Source: Nitrospirota bacterium (GTDB lineage: Bacteria; Nitrospirota; Nitrospiria; 2-01-FULL-66-17). Taken from it: DNA of 42,927 nucleotides. The position numbers and the translations under genes were made by a program. The notes beneath the pieces were generated by a model that had not been told where the DNA came from, searched no databases, and saw nothing but the letters and a program-made list of their open reading frames with translations. The stretch covers positions 1 through 42,927 of the forward strand of contig JACQCD010000144.1 of assembly GCA_016201825.1 (NCBI GenBank). The letters are read 5' to 3'. Positions 1 through 7,912 of the stretch are shown piece by piece. How positions within the stretch are numbered: the stretch's first letter is position 1; the number at the start of each line of letters is the position of its first letter.

Positions 1-217
1 CAGAAGCCTTCACTCCAACACCATGAGAAGACGGCCTAGATGACCCAGTCGGACGCCGCGATCGACCGATGGGACGTGCCCCGTCGGTAGGCCATGAGAC
101 GGGGTCGTGGTGGGACTCTTTCCCCGGAGAATTCGGGGCTTCCGGTGGATGGTGCTCACCACGGAGATTCGGTATGGTGGAGGAGGAGAGATAGGAAATC
201 AGGAGAAGGAGGCCGCC

Positions 218-397
218 ATGACCTGTCTGCGATGTGAAGGACTGATGGTTCCGGAGCGGTATCAGGATCTCCTCGACGAAGCCGGGCAGATCAATTTCAC
301 GGCGTGGCACTGCCTGAATTGCGGGGACATCCTGGATCAGGTGATCGTCGCCAACCGCGAGCACCGGCCCGAACCGATACCTCGCCGTCACCGCTGA
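218..397 (+). CDS. Small zinc-ribbon protein, function unknown
   Basis: A 59-residue protein with two CxxC pairs (C3-x2-C6 and C32-x2-C35), the spacing of a zinc ribbon that would bind one Zn. I start at the ATG at 218, not the in-frame GTG at 107, because a strong purine-rich ribosome site (about 201-212) lies just before it and the cysteine motif begins directly after it. The C-terminus is basic and proline-rich. Similar tiny YgiT-like two-CxxC proteins are common in environmental bacteria and have no assigned role. It is cytoplasmic by appearance. It converges on the next gene, 24 bases apart. Bases 1-217 upstream show no gene I can support. Confidence 0.75.
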   Translation: MTCLRCEGLMVPERYQDLLDEAGQINFTAWHCLNCGDILDQVIVANREHRPEPIPRRHR

Positions 398-421
398 GGC
401 ATTCCGCCGCTTGACGACGCC

Positions 422-958
422 CTACACGGAGTATTTCGGGGCGCACCGGCCGCCGCGTTCGATCGCGACCGCGTCATCGAAGAGCGTGACCACGTAGGCC
501 CGATCCCGCGCCGTGACGGGTCGGCGTTCGAGGACCAGCGTCGTTCGGCCGTCGTCCCACATCTCCACGTCGCCGCCGGGGACCGGGAGGTGAAACCCGG
601 TGCCATACTCCCGCGTGGCGGAGGCCAGGAATTCGTTCCATGCCGTGCGCGACGAGTATTCGACCGAGAACGTGATCTCGATCCGCGACAGTCGCTCTTG
701 GGTAAACGTGCACCAGATGCCGGTCACGTTAATCCGGAGTCCGATCACGGAAAACAGCCGGTCGTCGCCACTCGCTCCGATCTCGTCGGCGGGGACCGCC
801 GACAGGAATTCCGCGATCGGCATCCCGAGTTCGAAGGGCGCGAACGTTCGTGAGATCGACGGCGCGGCGGCCCAGGCGCTGGATACTAACACGCTCCAGA
901 TCAGCGCCGCCCACAGTGCCGCGCCCCGAAAAAGATGGCCGCCGTGAAGAGACATCAT
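422..958 (-). CDS. Secreted protein of unknown function
   Basis: A 178-residue protein from the ATG at 958. The N-terminus has a hydrophobic run ending in SSAWA-AAP, a classical Sec signal peptide with an AxA-type cleavage site, so the product is probably periplasmic. The remaining ~145 residues look like a small mixed alpha/beta domain and include one pair of cysteines. The phrase FELGMPIAEFL near the mature N-terminus recalls short periplasmic domains that open with a G-M-x-x-x-E/D-F/V element, but I do not recognise a family. An in-frame GTG at 1021 would add 21 residues ahead of the signal peptide and is less likely. No clear ribosome site is visible at either start. Head-to-head with the FKBP gene. 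Confidence 0.65.
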   Translation of the reverse strand: MMSLHGGHLFRGAALWAALIWSVLVSSAWAAAPSISRTFAPFELGMPIAEFLSAVPADEIGASGDDRLFSVIGLRINVTGIWCTFTQERLSRIEITFSVEYSSRTAWNEFLASATREYGTGFHLPVPGGDVEMWDDGRTTLVLERRPVTARDRAYVVTLFDDAVAIERGGRCAPKYSV

Positions 959-1090
959 ACGGTCTAGTGTAGGCGAAGCCAGGGATCCTTCGCAAGCCGT
1001 CGCCGGGCGCGTATCCCCCAAACGGAGGGTTTTGGTCCCGCGAACGGGCTTGACCCGCGGTGGGAAAGACCATTATCCTGGAACCCTTTC

Positions 1091-1117
1091 GGGATCAGCG
1101 GTCCGAACTCTGATCCC
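1091..1117 (+). promoter_or_regulatory. 5'UTR hairpin upstream of FKBP gene
   Basis: A perfect 8-bp inverted repeat, GGGATCAG (1091-1098) and CTGATCCC (1110-1117), with an 11-base loop. It ends about 15 bases before the AAAAGGAGAC ribosome site. A weak promoter-like TTGACC at 1050-1055 with CATTAT at 1071-1076 lies upstream, so the hairpin would sit in the mRNA leader. There is no T-tract after it, so it is not a terminator. It could be an mRNA stability or translation-control element, or a DNA operator. Confidence 0.45.
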
Positions 1118-1143
1118 ACCACGTTCACTGAAAAGGAGACGGC

Positions 1144-1488
1144 ATGGCGGAGATGACCAGTTCGACGGGTCTCAAGTACGAAGACCTGACCGTGGGCGAA
1201 GGGGAACCGGCGAGAGCGGGACAGACCGTGTCGGTCCACTACACGGGATGGCTGACCGATGGCAAGAAGTTTGACTCGAGCAAGGATCGGAACGAGCCAT
1301 TCAAGTTCCCCTTGGGCGCCGGCCGCGTGATCCGCGGCTGGGATGAGGGCGTTCAGGGGATGCGGGTCGGAGGGGTCCGGAAACTCACCGTTCCCGCCCC
1401 GTTGGGATACGGTGCTCGGGGAGCGGGGAAGGTCATTCCGCCCGATGCCACGCTGGTGTTCGAAGTCGCGCTGCTGAAGATCCTGTAG
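1144..1488 (+). CDS. FKBP-type peptidyl-prolyl cis-trans isomerase
   Basis: A single-domain 114-residue FKBP, which catalyses cis-trans isomerisation of peptide bonds before proline. The family hallmarks are all present: [18 protein letters not shown] in the first third, the active-site strand [16 protein letters not shown], and the closing [16 protein letters not shown] strand. There is no signal peptide, so the protein should act in the cytoplasm as a folding helper. The length matches minimal FKBP12-like bacterial enzymes. The ATG has a good AAAAGGAGAC site. The gene stands alone, with a hairpin in its leader and an oppositely oriented RNA unit downstream. Confidence 0.95.
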   Translation: MAEMTSSTGLKYEDLTVGEGEPARAGQTVSVHYTGWLTDGKKFDSSKDRNEPFKFPLGAGRVIRGWDEGVQGMRVGGVRKLTVPAPLGYGARGAGKVIPPDATLVFEVALLKIL

Positions 1489-1551
1489 GCCACTAAACAT
1501 CGGGGTACGGAACAGAGACGCTTATTTTAGAGAGGGCGCGAAGTCGGGAAG

Positions 1552-1617
1552 ACAAAAGAAAAACCCGGAAGCGGATCCTGCGATCCTGGTGCGGCTCCGG
1601 CGTCCGCGCTTCCGGGT
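1552..1617 (-). terminator. Rho-independent terminator (minus strand)
   Basis: On the minus strand an 11-bp perfect stem, ACCCGGAAGCG (1617-1607) and CGCTTCCGGGT (1573-1563), encloses a GC-rich 33-base region that can fold further. It is followed at once by the T-rich tail TTTTTCTTTTG. On the plus strand no T-run follows, so it stops minus-strand transcription only. No annotated minus-strand gene lies between it and the leuC promoter region, which means it must end an otherwise unannotated transcript. Confidence 0.85.
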
Positions 1618-1667
1618 CTGGTGGCGCTGGGGCTTGCATCCCAGCTCCGCCGAAAGAAGGGGCGTGG

Positions 1668-1712
1668 CTAGGACGCCGCCACCTCACTCGCCGTAGGGTT
1701 GGTACTGCCCAC
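1668..1712 (-). CDS. Putative 14-residue microprotein
   Basis: GTG at 1712 is preceded by AAAGGAGGT with 6-7 bases of spacing, a near-perfect ribosome site, and opens MGSTNPTASEVAAS followed by TAG. An in-frame ATG six codons upstream would give a 20-residue version but has no ribosome site. The peptide is small, uncharged overall and rich in Ser/Thr/Ala, with no cysteines or membrane segment. It could be a leader peptide, a signalling peptide, or a chance reading frame in a structured RNA. Confidence 0.3.
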   Translation of the reverse strand: MGSTNPTASEVAAS

Positions 1713-1857
1713 TAGACCACCTCCTTTCATCGGCGGGACACCGCAGCGCGCGGACCCAGACCCGCGAGCACCCATTCACCGGACCGCCGCTGCCCGGCTC
1801 CTGGGGCGCCTCCCCCCGTGGGAGACTTGGGGAAGAGTGATTCCCCTATCGGGTTGG

Positions 1858-1887
1858 AGTATAACATGAGGGGTGAGATCATGAAAA
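1858..1887 (-). promoter_or_regulatory. Sigma-70-like promoter for the minus-strand RNA
   Basis: Reading minus: TTTTCA (1887-1882), 18-base spacer, TATACT (1863-1858). The -10 differs from consensus at one base and the -35 at about two. Transcription would start near 1851. It points away from leuC. Confidence 0.55.
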
Positions 1888-1921
1888 GGACGGCAAGGGG
1901 GTGAACTCTCGTGGGTCGTTG

Positions 1922-1930
1922 TGCGATAAT
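1922..1930 (+). promoter_or_regulatory. Extended -10 promoter element for leuC
   Basis: TG-C-GATAAT matches an extended -10 (TGn plus hexamer, five of six bases). It would place the start near 1937, about 38 bases before the leuC ATG. The -35 (TGAACT at 1902-1907, 17-base spacer) is poor, as is usual for extended -10 promoters. Confidence 0.4.
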
Positions 1931-1974
1931 AAGCCACTCCGATCAGACCCGTTGCAGAGAGGTTCATTGAGGCC

Positions 1975-3384
1975 ATGACACCACACACGATGTTCGAAAA
2001 GATTTGGGAAGCCCACGTGGTCCACGAGGAGCCGGGCCAGCCGTCGCTTATTTACATCGACCGGCACTTGATCCACGAGGTCACGTCGCCCCAGGCATTC
2101 GACGGTCTGCGGCTCGCCAAGCGTCGGGTGCGGCGCCCGGAACTCACGTTCGCGACCATGGATCACAACGTGCCGACGACGGCCCGTTCGCTGCCGATCG
2201 AGGACGCAACGTCGGCCCTCCAGATGGATACGTTGTCGCGAAACTGCAAAGAATTTGGGATCACCTTGTTTGACCTTGCAAGCCCGGAGCAAGGCATCGT
2301 CCACGTGATTGGCCCGGAGTTGGGGTTGACGCTGCCCGGCGCCACGCTCGTCTGCGGCGACAGCCACACCTCCACGCACGGGGCGTTCGGGGCGCTGGCG
2401 TTCGGGATCGGCACGAGCGAGGTGGAGCACGTCCTGGCCACGCAGTGCTTGCTCCAAGAGCGACCGAAGACGTTCTTGATTGAGGTCGCCGGCGCCCGCC
2501 CGTATGGGGTCGAGGCCAAGGACGTCATCCTTTCGATCATCGGCCGGATCGGGACGGAGGGCGGCACCGGCAGCGTGATCGAGTACGCGGGCGACGCGAT
2601 CCGCGGGCTGTCGATGGAGGAACGCATGACCGTGTGCAACATGTCGATCGAAGGGGGAGCCCGCGCCGGCATGATCGCGCCCGACGAGAAGACGTTCGCG
2701 TATCTGCGCGGACGGTCCCACGCCCCGAAGGCGTTCGACGCGGCGGTGGCGCGGTGGAAGACCTTGCCCAGCGATCCCGGCGCGCGATTCGATCGCACGC
2801 TGCGAATCGACGCGCGTTCGCTGACCCCCCAGGTCACGTGGGGCACCAACCCCGGCCAGGTGGTCGCGATCGACGGGCGCGTCCCGAACCCCGCCGAGTG
2901 TGCCGATCCCAACGCGAGAAAGTCGGCCGAACGCGCGCTGGACTACATGGGCCTCCAGGGGGGCACCCCCATCACCGAGATCGCGATCGACCGCGTCTTC
3001 ATCGGCTCGTGTACGAACTCCCGGATCGAAGACCTGCGTCGGGTTGCGCGATTCGTCAAGGGACGTCGCGTGTCGCCGAGGGTCTACGCGATGGTCGTTC
3101 CTGGCTCGCAGCGGATCAAGCGGAAGGCCGAGGAGGAAGGTTTGGATCGGATCTTCAAGGCGGCGGGGTTCGATTGGCGCGAGTCGGGATGCTCGATGTG
3201 CCTCGGCATGAATCCCGATACGCTGAAGCCCGGCGAGCGCTGCGCCTCGACGTCCAACCGCAACTTCGAGGGCCGCCAGGGCAAGGGCGGCCGTACACAC
3301 CTCGTGAGCCCGCTCATGGCCGCGGCCGCGGCCGTGGAGGGTCGGTTTGTCGATATTCGCCAGTACGAGTTAAAGGAGGGTTAG
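1975..3384 (+). CDS. leuC: 3-isopropylmalate dehydratase large subunit
   Basis: LeuC with LeuD forms the heterodimeric isopropylmalate isomerase of leucine biosynthesis, converting 2-isopropylmalate to 3-isopropylmalate with a [4Fe-4S] cluster. The protein is 469 residues, the family's normal length. The cluster ligands are visible as C346 in FIGSCTNSR and C406/C409 in [12 protein letters not shown]. The early [19 protein letters not shown] stretch is typical of the aconitase fold. The ATG has a TGAGG ribosome site. It is the first gene of leuC-leuD-HAD; the leuD start lies one base after its stop. leuA and leuB are not in this window. Confidence 0.97.
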   Translation: MTPHTMFEKIWEAHVVHEEPGQPSLIYIDRHLIHEVTSPQAFDGLRLAKRRVRRPELTFATMDHNVPTTARSLPIEDATSALQMDTLSRNCKEFGITLFDLASPEQGIVHVIGPELGLTLPGATLVCGDSHTSTHGAFGALAFGIGTSEVEHVLATQCLLQERPKTFLIEVAGARPYGVEAKDVILSIIGRIGTEGGTGSVIEYAGDAIRGLSMEERMTVCNMSIEGGARAGMIAPDEKTFAYLRGRSHAPKAFDAAVARWKTLPSDPGARFDRTLRIDARSLTPQVTWGTNPGQVVAIDGRVPNPAECADPNARKSAERALDYMGLQGGTPITEIAIDRVFIGSCTNSRIEDLRRVARFVKGRRVSPRVYAMVVPGSQRIKRKAEEEGLDRIFKAAGFDWRESGCSMCLGMNPDTLKPGERCASTSNRNFEGRQGKGGRTHLVSPLMAAAAAVEGRFVDIRQYELKEG

Positions 3385-3385
3385 A

Positions 3386-3979
3386 GTGGAACCGTTCCGC
3401 ACGCTGGATGGGCTGGTCACGCTGTTGGATCTCCCGAACGTCGACACCGATCAGATTATCCCGAAGCAGTTTCTCAAACGCATCGAGCGTACGGGCTTCG
3501 GGCAGTTCCTCTTCTACGATTGGCGGTTCATCGACGGCACGCGGCCGAATCCCGACTTCGAGATGAACGCCGATCGCTATCGCGGGGCGGGAATCTTGGT
3601 GACGCGGGCCAACTTTGGCTGCGGCTCCTCGCGCGAGCACGCGCCGTGGGCGCTGCTCGACTACGGCTTCCGCTGCCTCATCGCCCCGTCGTTCGCGGAC
3701 ATCTTCTACAACAATTGCTTCAAGAACGGGATCCTTCCCATCCGGCTCGGCGAAGATCAGGTCGAGACGCTCTTCCAGCGCGTCCGCGCCACGCCGGGGT
3801 TTCGGCTCACCATCGACCTCGAAAAGAAGACGATCACCGCCGGCGACGGCCTCGCCTTCGGTTTTGAGGTCGACGAATTCCGCCGTCTCTGCCTGCTCAA
3901 CGGCCTCGACGACATCGGCCTGACCCTCCAACACGAAGAGAAGATCCGGCGGTACGAAGCGAGCCACACCGCGGCGTGA
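3386..3979 (+). CDS. leuD: 3-isopropylmalate dehydratase small subunit
   Basis: Small subunit of isopropylmalate isomerase, partner of LeuC. It has 197 residues, normal for the proteobacterial-type long Leu[20 protein letters not shown] carries the substrate-recognition loop, and the opening [15 protein letters not shown] is also diagnostic. It starts with GTG. The AAAGGAGGG ribosome site lies inside the end of leuC, so the two are translationally coupled, as expected for subunits made in equal amounts. Confidence 0.96.
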   Translation: MEPFRTLDGLVTLLDLPNVDTDQIIPKQFLKRIERTGFGQFLFYDWRFIDGTRPNPDFEMNADRYRGAGILVTRANFGCGSSREHAPWALLDYGFRCLIAPSFADIFYNNCFKNGILPIRLGEDQVETLFQRVRATPGFRLTIDLEKKTITAGDGLAFGFEVDEFRRLCLLNGLDDIGLTLQHEEKIRRYEASHTAA

Positions 3980-4755
3980 AGCCACCTTCCCCAAGACCGT
4001 TGAAGAGCTTCCTCATCGATATGGATGGGGTCCTGGTGCGGGGGCCGAACCTGATCCCCGGGGCCGACGCCTTCATCGAACGGCTCAAGGCCCAGGGCCG
4101 GAAATTTCTGATCCTCACCAACAATTCGGAGCGCACCCCCAAGGATCTTGAGCACCGACTGAAAAAGATCGGCCTCAAGGTCGCGTCCGACCACATCTAC
4201 ACCTCCGCCCTGGCGACGGCGCGGTTTCTGAACAGCCAGCGGCCCAAGGGCACGGCGTTCGTGATCGGCGAATCCGGCCTCATGGAAGCGCTTCACGACG
4301 TGGGCTACGTGGTCACGGAGTATCATCCCGATTACGTCGTGGTCGGCGACACGCCGCACTACGACCATCAGCGGATCACGCAGGCGATCCGGTTGATCCA
4401 CGACGGGGCGCGGTTCATCGCCACCAACCCCGACGTGACGGGTCCCACCGAGACCGGGATCGTGCCCGCGACCGGGGCGCTGGTCGCGTTGATCGAGAAG
4501 GCGACGGGCCGCCAAGCCTACTTCGTAGGCAAGCCGAATCCGTTGATGATGCGGACGGCGCTCCACCAACTGCAAGAACACTCCGAGAATACCGTGATGG
4601 TCGGCGATCGAATGGATACCGATGTCGTGGTCGGGATCGAGAGCGGGATGGAGACGATCCTCGTCCTGACCGGGGTGACCCGGCGCGAGGACATCGACCG
4701 CTTTCCTTATCGCCCGAGCCGCATCGCCGAGTCGGTCAGCACGATCGATCTCTAA
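3976..4755 (+). CDS. HAD-IIA family sugar-phosphatase (NagD-like)
   Basis: A 259-residue cytoplasmic HAD phosphatase of subfamily IIA (NagD / p-nitrophenyl phosphatase group). Motif I is [12 protein letters not shown] with D15 (nucleophile) and D17 (acid/base). Motif II is ILTNNSERT. The late motif is [17 protein letters not shown], with the cap domain between motifs II and III. Such enzymes dephosphorylate nucleotides or sugar phosphates and often serve in housekeeping or repair; the substrate cannot be told from sequence. The GTG start overlaps the leuD stop by four bases (GTGA). The operon position suggests co-expression with leucine genes but not necessarily a role in that pathway. Its stop codon is followed after one base by a repeat element. 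Confidence 0.9.
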   Translation: MKPPSPRPLKSFLIDMDGVLVRGPNLIPGADAFIERLKAQGRKFLILTNNSERTPKDLEHRLKKIGLKVASDHIYTSALATARFLNSQRPKGTAFVIGESGLMEALHDVGYVVTEYHPDYVVVGDTPHYDHQRITQAIRLIHDGARFIATNPDVTGPTETGIVPATGALVALIEKATGRQAYFVGKPNPLMMRTALHQLQEHSENTVMVGDRMDTDVVVGIESGMETILVLTGVTRREDIDRFPYRPSRIAESVSTIDL

Positions 4756-4756
4756 C

Positions 4757-4978
4757 AGGCTGCTCAAAAAGCTCCAGATGCAAGGCCGCAGGGAAATCTT
4801 TCGCCCTTGTAGGGGCGAGGCGCTGCCTCGCCCAGGGCGGGTCACCGACCCGCCCCTACAGGTCGTACGTGAGGATTTCCGACGATCGAGAATCCGCACC
4901 GCTCCGAAGGGGCGGCTGGAAACCGATCTCCCTACGGATCGCGAAGCAACGCAGCAGATGGACTTTTTCAGCAGCCTG
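4757..4978. mobile_element. MITE-like inverted-repeat element, copy A
   Basis: The ends match as inverted repeats: AGGCTGCTCAAAAAG at the left and, reverse-complemented, AGGCTGCTGAAAAAG at the right (14 of 15). Just inside are CAGATGCAAGGC (left) and CAACGCAGCAGATGG (right), which also occur in copies B and C. The interior holds GTCGTACGTGAGGATTTCC, the reverse complement of a stretch in copy C, so A lies in the opposite orientation. It codes for nothing. It fills the whole gap between two convergent genes (stops at 4753-4755 and 4979-4981) and carries a nested second repeat. Confidence 0.8.
4808..4860. repeat. Nested 53-bp repeat with two hairpins
   Basis: It begins TGTAGGGGCG and ends with the exact reverse complement CGCCCCTACA. 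Inside are two hairpins, GGGCGAGGC/GCCTCGCCC and GGGCGGGT/ACCCGCCC. Short TGTAGGGGCG-bounded repeats of this kind are widespread in environmental genomes. Here it lies within copy A of the larger element and is absent from the related copy C, so it was probably a later insertion. Confidence 0.75.
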
Positions 4979-6958
4979 CTAAGGGGCGGGGCGGACTTTG
5001 TTGCCGATCAGCGCGTCATAGCTAAACCGCAGATACGACTCCACCTCGAGATTCATCCGGTCCGAGACGTTTGTCCGTTCGGGGTCAGGCGTTTCAAGCA
5101 GGTTGGCTGCGGGGTTGGCTCGATAATCGTAAAGGCCGATCGGCTGGTCCAGGTCGGTCAGTAGCAGGTACGGTTCCCGTACGTACACGAAGTGGTCTCC
5201 ACGCGGAAGCAGCGCCACGCGGTCGCCGTCAGCGAAGATCGATTTTCCCCACGAGGTGTATGGGGCGGAGATTCGTAAAAAATCGAGCAGCGTGGGGGCG
5301 AGATCGAGTTGGCTGACGACGCGAGGTTCGCGGCCCGGCGGGAGGTGGGCCGGACTATAGAGCAGGCAGGGGATGTGGTACCCCTCGTAGAGGTTGCCGC
5401 CGGTCGATGGCCCTTCCGTGTGGTCGGCGACGATGAGGAACACGGTATCCCGGAAGTAGGGAGCCGTTCGCGCCGCGCTGAAGAATTTCCCCAGCGCATC
5501 ATCCGAATATCCCATGGAGTTTAAAAACTCCCGGTGGGGCACCGAGGGTGCGAAGCGTTCGAAGGCCTTGGAGGGCAGCGTGTAGGGCGTGTGAGAACTC
5601 AGGGAGTACACGACGGAGAAAAATGGCTGGCGCATTTGCTCGAACTCGTGATGAGCCCTGAGAAAAGAATACTCGTCGTAGATCCCCCACACCCCGTCGT
5701 CGGTGACGCTGTTGATCTCAAAATCATCCCGGGAGATGTGTCGTGTAAATCCGACCCGCTTGGTCAGTCCGTCAAACCCCATCGAGCCGTGTCGCGCCCC
5801 GTGGATGAACACCGTCTCATAGCCGTAGTTTTTGAAAATGTGTCCGATGGGCTCAAGCCTGGTTTGGTACAGGAGCCCGCCCTGACCGAGCACGACGCCC
5901 TTCCACACCGGGACCGAGCCGAGCAGGGCCGAGAGCCCCTCGATCGATCGCTGGGCGTTCGCAAAACAGTTGGTGAGCAACAGGCCATGCCGCGAGAGTT
6001 CGTCGAAGACGGGAGTCGCATCGGGGGATCCGTTCAGCGCGCCGATAAACTTGGCCGACCAACTCTCCAGGACGAAGATCACGACGTTCAGCGGTTTTCG
6101 TTCGGCCAGCGGATAGGTGAACCGCCGAAAGAGGGGATAGTCGGGCTCGTGGGACTCCCGGTCGCTCGACGTGATCATCCGCACCACCTCGTCCTGACTG
6201 GGCGTGCCGGCCGAGGCATGTAACGACTTCAGACGGGCCACCGGATCCCGGCCGTCGCGACTTTCGGCGAGCGCGTTGAACGTGGTGTAGATGCCGTTCA
6301 GACTCAAGATGCCCAGTTCGACCGCGTCGCTGGAGAAGGCGTTCTTTACCCCGAGTGGCTTTGCTTGCAGTCCGCCCCGGATGAACACGACGAAGAAGGC
6401 GGCCATCACGATCGTGAGCGGCACATCCCACAGGAGGCGTCGATGCCACGCAGCGGAGTCGCGGGCTCGCGCCCGTTGCGTAAAGTCGTTCGTCAGCCGC
6501 CTGAACGCCAGCGTAAAGGCGCCGAGGAATAGCAGGAGGCCAAGGAGTTCGACGACGTATTGTTCGAGCCCGATTCCCAGGAGGACGCGCGTATCGCCCC
6601 ACGCGTTTTTCAGCTCGAACGTCACGTGTCGTTGCGCAAAGGCGTAGTACTGAATATCGATGAAGTTGTAGACCAGCAGGACGACGTACCACAGAAGGAG
6701 CGTGGCGAGCACCCCCTGCCGTGCGTACCGATTCCTGGACATCCCCGGCAGGAGGAGGATCACGAAGAAGGGGATCGACACGATGCAGGCGGTCGACAGA
6801 TCGAAGCGAACCCCTCGCAGGAACGACAGGACAATCTCAGACGGAGGATTTCCAGAAAACGAGACGAGGTATTTCAGAAAGAAGTACGCTCGGCCCACGA
6901 ACAAGGCCAAGACGAACAGGAGAAGTAACTTCACGAAGAGCAGAGTCTTTTCTCTCAC
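4979..6958 (-). CDS. Membrane phosphoglycerol transferase / sulfatase-family protein (LtaS/MdoB-like)
   Basis: A 659-residue protein of the alkaline-phosphatase superfamily with the LTA-synthase/OpgB layout. It has five N-terminal membrane spans (about 4-30, 56-72, 82-100, 128-152, 178-194) and then a large periplasmic catalytic domain. Active-site landmarks are VIFVLESWS (metal ligand E298), NAQRSIEGL (candidate nucleophile S338), SLSSHTPY (H456) and LIVADHTEG (D512-H513). Relatives move phosphoglycerol or similar groups onto glycans or lipids at the outer face of the inner membrane; the substrate is unknown here. It starts with GTG at 6958, with GAGG 8 bases upstream. It is single-gene and convergent with the HAD gene across copy A. 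Confidence 0.85.
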   Translation of the reverse strand: MREKTLLFVKLLLLFVLALFVGRAYFFLKYLVSFSGNPPSEIVLSFLRGVRFDLSTACIVSIPFFVILLLPGMSRNRYARQGVLATLLLWYVVLLVYNFIDIQYYAFAQRHVTFELKNAWGDTRVLLGIGLEQYVVELLGLLLFLGAFTLAFRRLTNDFTQRARARDSAAWHRRLLWDVPLTIVMAAFFVVFIRGGLQAKPLGVKNAFSSDAVELGILSLNGIYTTFNALAESRDGRDPVARLKSLHASAGTPSQDEVVRMITSSDRESHEPDYPLFRRFTYPLAERKPLNVVIFVLESWSAKFIGALNGSPDATPVFDELSRHGLLLTNCFANAQRSIEGLSALLGSVPVWKGVVLGQGGLLYQTRLEPIGHIFKNYGYETVFIHGARHGSMGFDGLTKRVGFTRHISRDDFEINSVTDDGVWGIYDEYSFLRAHHEFEQMRQPFFSVVYSLSSHTPYTLPSKAFERFAPSVPHREFLNSMGYSDDALGKFFSAARTAPYFRDTVFLIVADHTEGPSTGGNLYEGYHIPCLLYSPAHLPPGREPRVVSQLDLAPTLLDFLRISAPYTSWGKSIFADGDRVALLPRGDHFVYVREPYLLLTDLDQPIGLYDYRANPAANLLETPDPERTNVSDRMNLEVESYLRFSYDALIGNKVRPAP

Positions 6959-7086
6959 GGCAATGCCTCGTCGAGGATCCCGGGGCTGATCTCTTTTGCC
7001 GATGGAGTCGAGGCTCGGCGTCCGGGCGGGAACTATAGGCCGAGCGGTGCCACGGAATCAAGCGGACCGTGCGCCTGCGAACACGA

Positions 7087-7115
7087 TTGATCTTCGACCG
7101 CGGTCACGGTATCCT
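7087..7115 (+). promoter_or_regulatory. Promoter for the lysine-rich small protein
   Basis: TTGATC (7087-7092), 17-base spacer, TATCCT (7110-7115). Each hexamer matches consensus at four of six. The start would be near 7122, about 23 bases before the ATG. Moderate support only. Confidence 0.4.
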
Positions 7116-7144
7116 GGTCGCAACGATGATCGGGGAGACGAAGC

Positions 7145-7348
7145 ATGGGGGACAAATCGAAGGCCACGTTCGAGAAACGCCAGAAGGAACTGAAGCGGCA
7201 GAAAAAGCAGAAAGAGAAAGCCGCGAAGCAACTGGCCCGTAAGGGGGAAAAGACCCGCGATACGCCGCGGGCCGGTGGTGAAGACCCGGATCTTGCGGGA
7301 CTGATCCCCGGGCCGAATCAGCCTCCGCCGGAGGAGGCGGGATCCTGA
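7145..7348 (+). CDS. Small lysine-rich coiled-coil protein, unknown function
   Basis: A 67-residue cytoplasmic protein. Residues 4-40 are an almost continuous basic helix of K, R, Q, E and A (for example KELKRQKKQKEKAAKQ), likely a single long alpha helix or coiled coil that could bind nucleic acid. The C-terminal 25 residues are proline- and acid-rich and probably disordered. The ATG has a GGGGAGAC ribosome site. Small proteins of this type are common next to housekeeping genes in several diderm phyla but have no known role. No operon partner; the next gene converges. Confidence 0.75.
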   Translation: MGDKSKATFEKRQKELKRQKKQKEKAAKQLARKGEKTRDTPRAGGEDPDLAGLIPGPNQPPPEEAGS

Positions 7349-7426
7349 TTGGCCCGCGCGGGAGGCCACGCCGAGCCCGGACTCTTCAGGCGGACTCTGG
7401 CCCGTTCCGCGCGCCGATCGCTCGGA

Positions 7427-7765
7427 TCACGAACATCCCGGCCCTTTGACCTCTTTCGCCGCGGCGCCGGAGGGCAGCAGGCCCGCGGCGAAGGCCGCAG
7501 GATCGGCGGCATGCTGGTCGAGCAGGGTCTGAAGCTGCTGTAAGCAATCCTCGCGCGTGCACAGCCGATAGCCGTAGATGCCCATGGGGGCGATGAGCTT
7601 CATGTAAGAGTGATTCCCCGCGTCGTACTGGGTCGAGCACGCGCTGGGTTTCTGTGCGACCTTGAGAAACTGGTCGAACGTCGCGGCAAATTTCTCCAGC
7701 ACGGACTCGCTGTGCAGGTCGGGGGGGATTTCGCGGAAGCGCTTGATCAATTCGAACACGGTCAT
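7427..7765 (-). CDS. Hypothetical protein, 112 residues
   Basis: The protein has no signal peptide or membrane segment and is probably cytoplasmic. The N-terminal half is helical (TVFELIKRFREIPPDL, SVLEKFAATFDQFLKVAQ). The middle has a YDAGNHSYMKLIAPMGIYGYRLCTREDC segment, then a helix LQQLQTLLDQH. Three or four cysteines are spread out and do not form a clear metal site. GGAG lies about 10 bases before the ATG. Codon use and GC at third positions match neighbours, which supports a real gene, but I do not recognise the family. Confidence 0.6.
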   Translation of the reverse strand: MTVFELIKRFREIPPDLHSESVLEKFAATFDQFLKVAQKPSACSTQYDAGNHSYMKLIAPMGIYGYRLCTREDCLQQLQTLLDQHAADPAAFAAGLLPSGAAAKEVKGPGCS

Positions 7766-7912
7766 GGCATTCGCTCCATCGTTGGGGGGAGCCGTTCCCG
7801 AGCGAGGCCGGTCGGGCTACCCCGTGCGGGCGATTATATCTCCGGTGGCCTCAGAGCGGCAAGCGCGGCCCAGGACCCCGGGCCGCACGGGGACGGGATA
7901 GAGCCGAGGTCC

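Larger units (their letters stand above)
1552..1851 (-). ncRNA. Candidate structured RNA, about 300 nt
   Basis: The stretch is bounded by a promoter-like pair (1858-1887) and a strong terminator (1552-1617), both reading minus. Between them the sequence can fold into several helices. GGTGGCG (1687-1681) can pair with CGCCACC (1627-1621). This encloses GGCG/CGCC and GCTGGG/CCCAGC hairpins. GGGGA/TCCCC and CTCCC/GGGAG hairpins sit near the 5' end. I cannot match it to RNase P, tmRNA, SRP or 6S RNA consensus elements. It contains a 14-codon ORF with an excellent ribosome site, so it may instead be a short mRNA with a folded UTR. That it is transcribed is inferred; the fold was done by eye. Confidence 0.5.

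Noticed and set aside
1493-1687. 64-codon minus-strand frame in the FKBP-leuC gap
   Set aside because: It runs through the terminator stem and T-tail, has no ribosome site and reads as low-complexity Pro/Arg sequence.
1552-1851. Orphan RNA as tmRNA, RNase P, SRP or 6S RNA
   Set aside because: No tRNA-like ends with a GTTCGA loop and no AA-ending tag ORF in a tmRNA setting. No GAGGAAAGTCC of RNase P, no SRP GGAA/AGCA loop, and no single long 6S-type rod was seen.
1879-3300. Long minus-strand open frame opposite leuC (473 codons)
   Set aside because: It is the antisense of an unmistakable leuC with its Fe-S cysteines. High GC makes long shadow frames common; the translation is low-complexity and Arg/His-rich.
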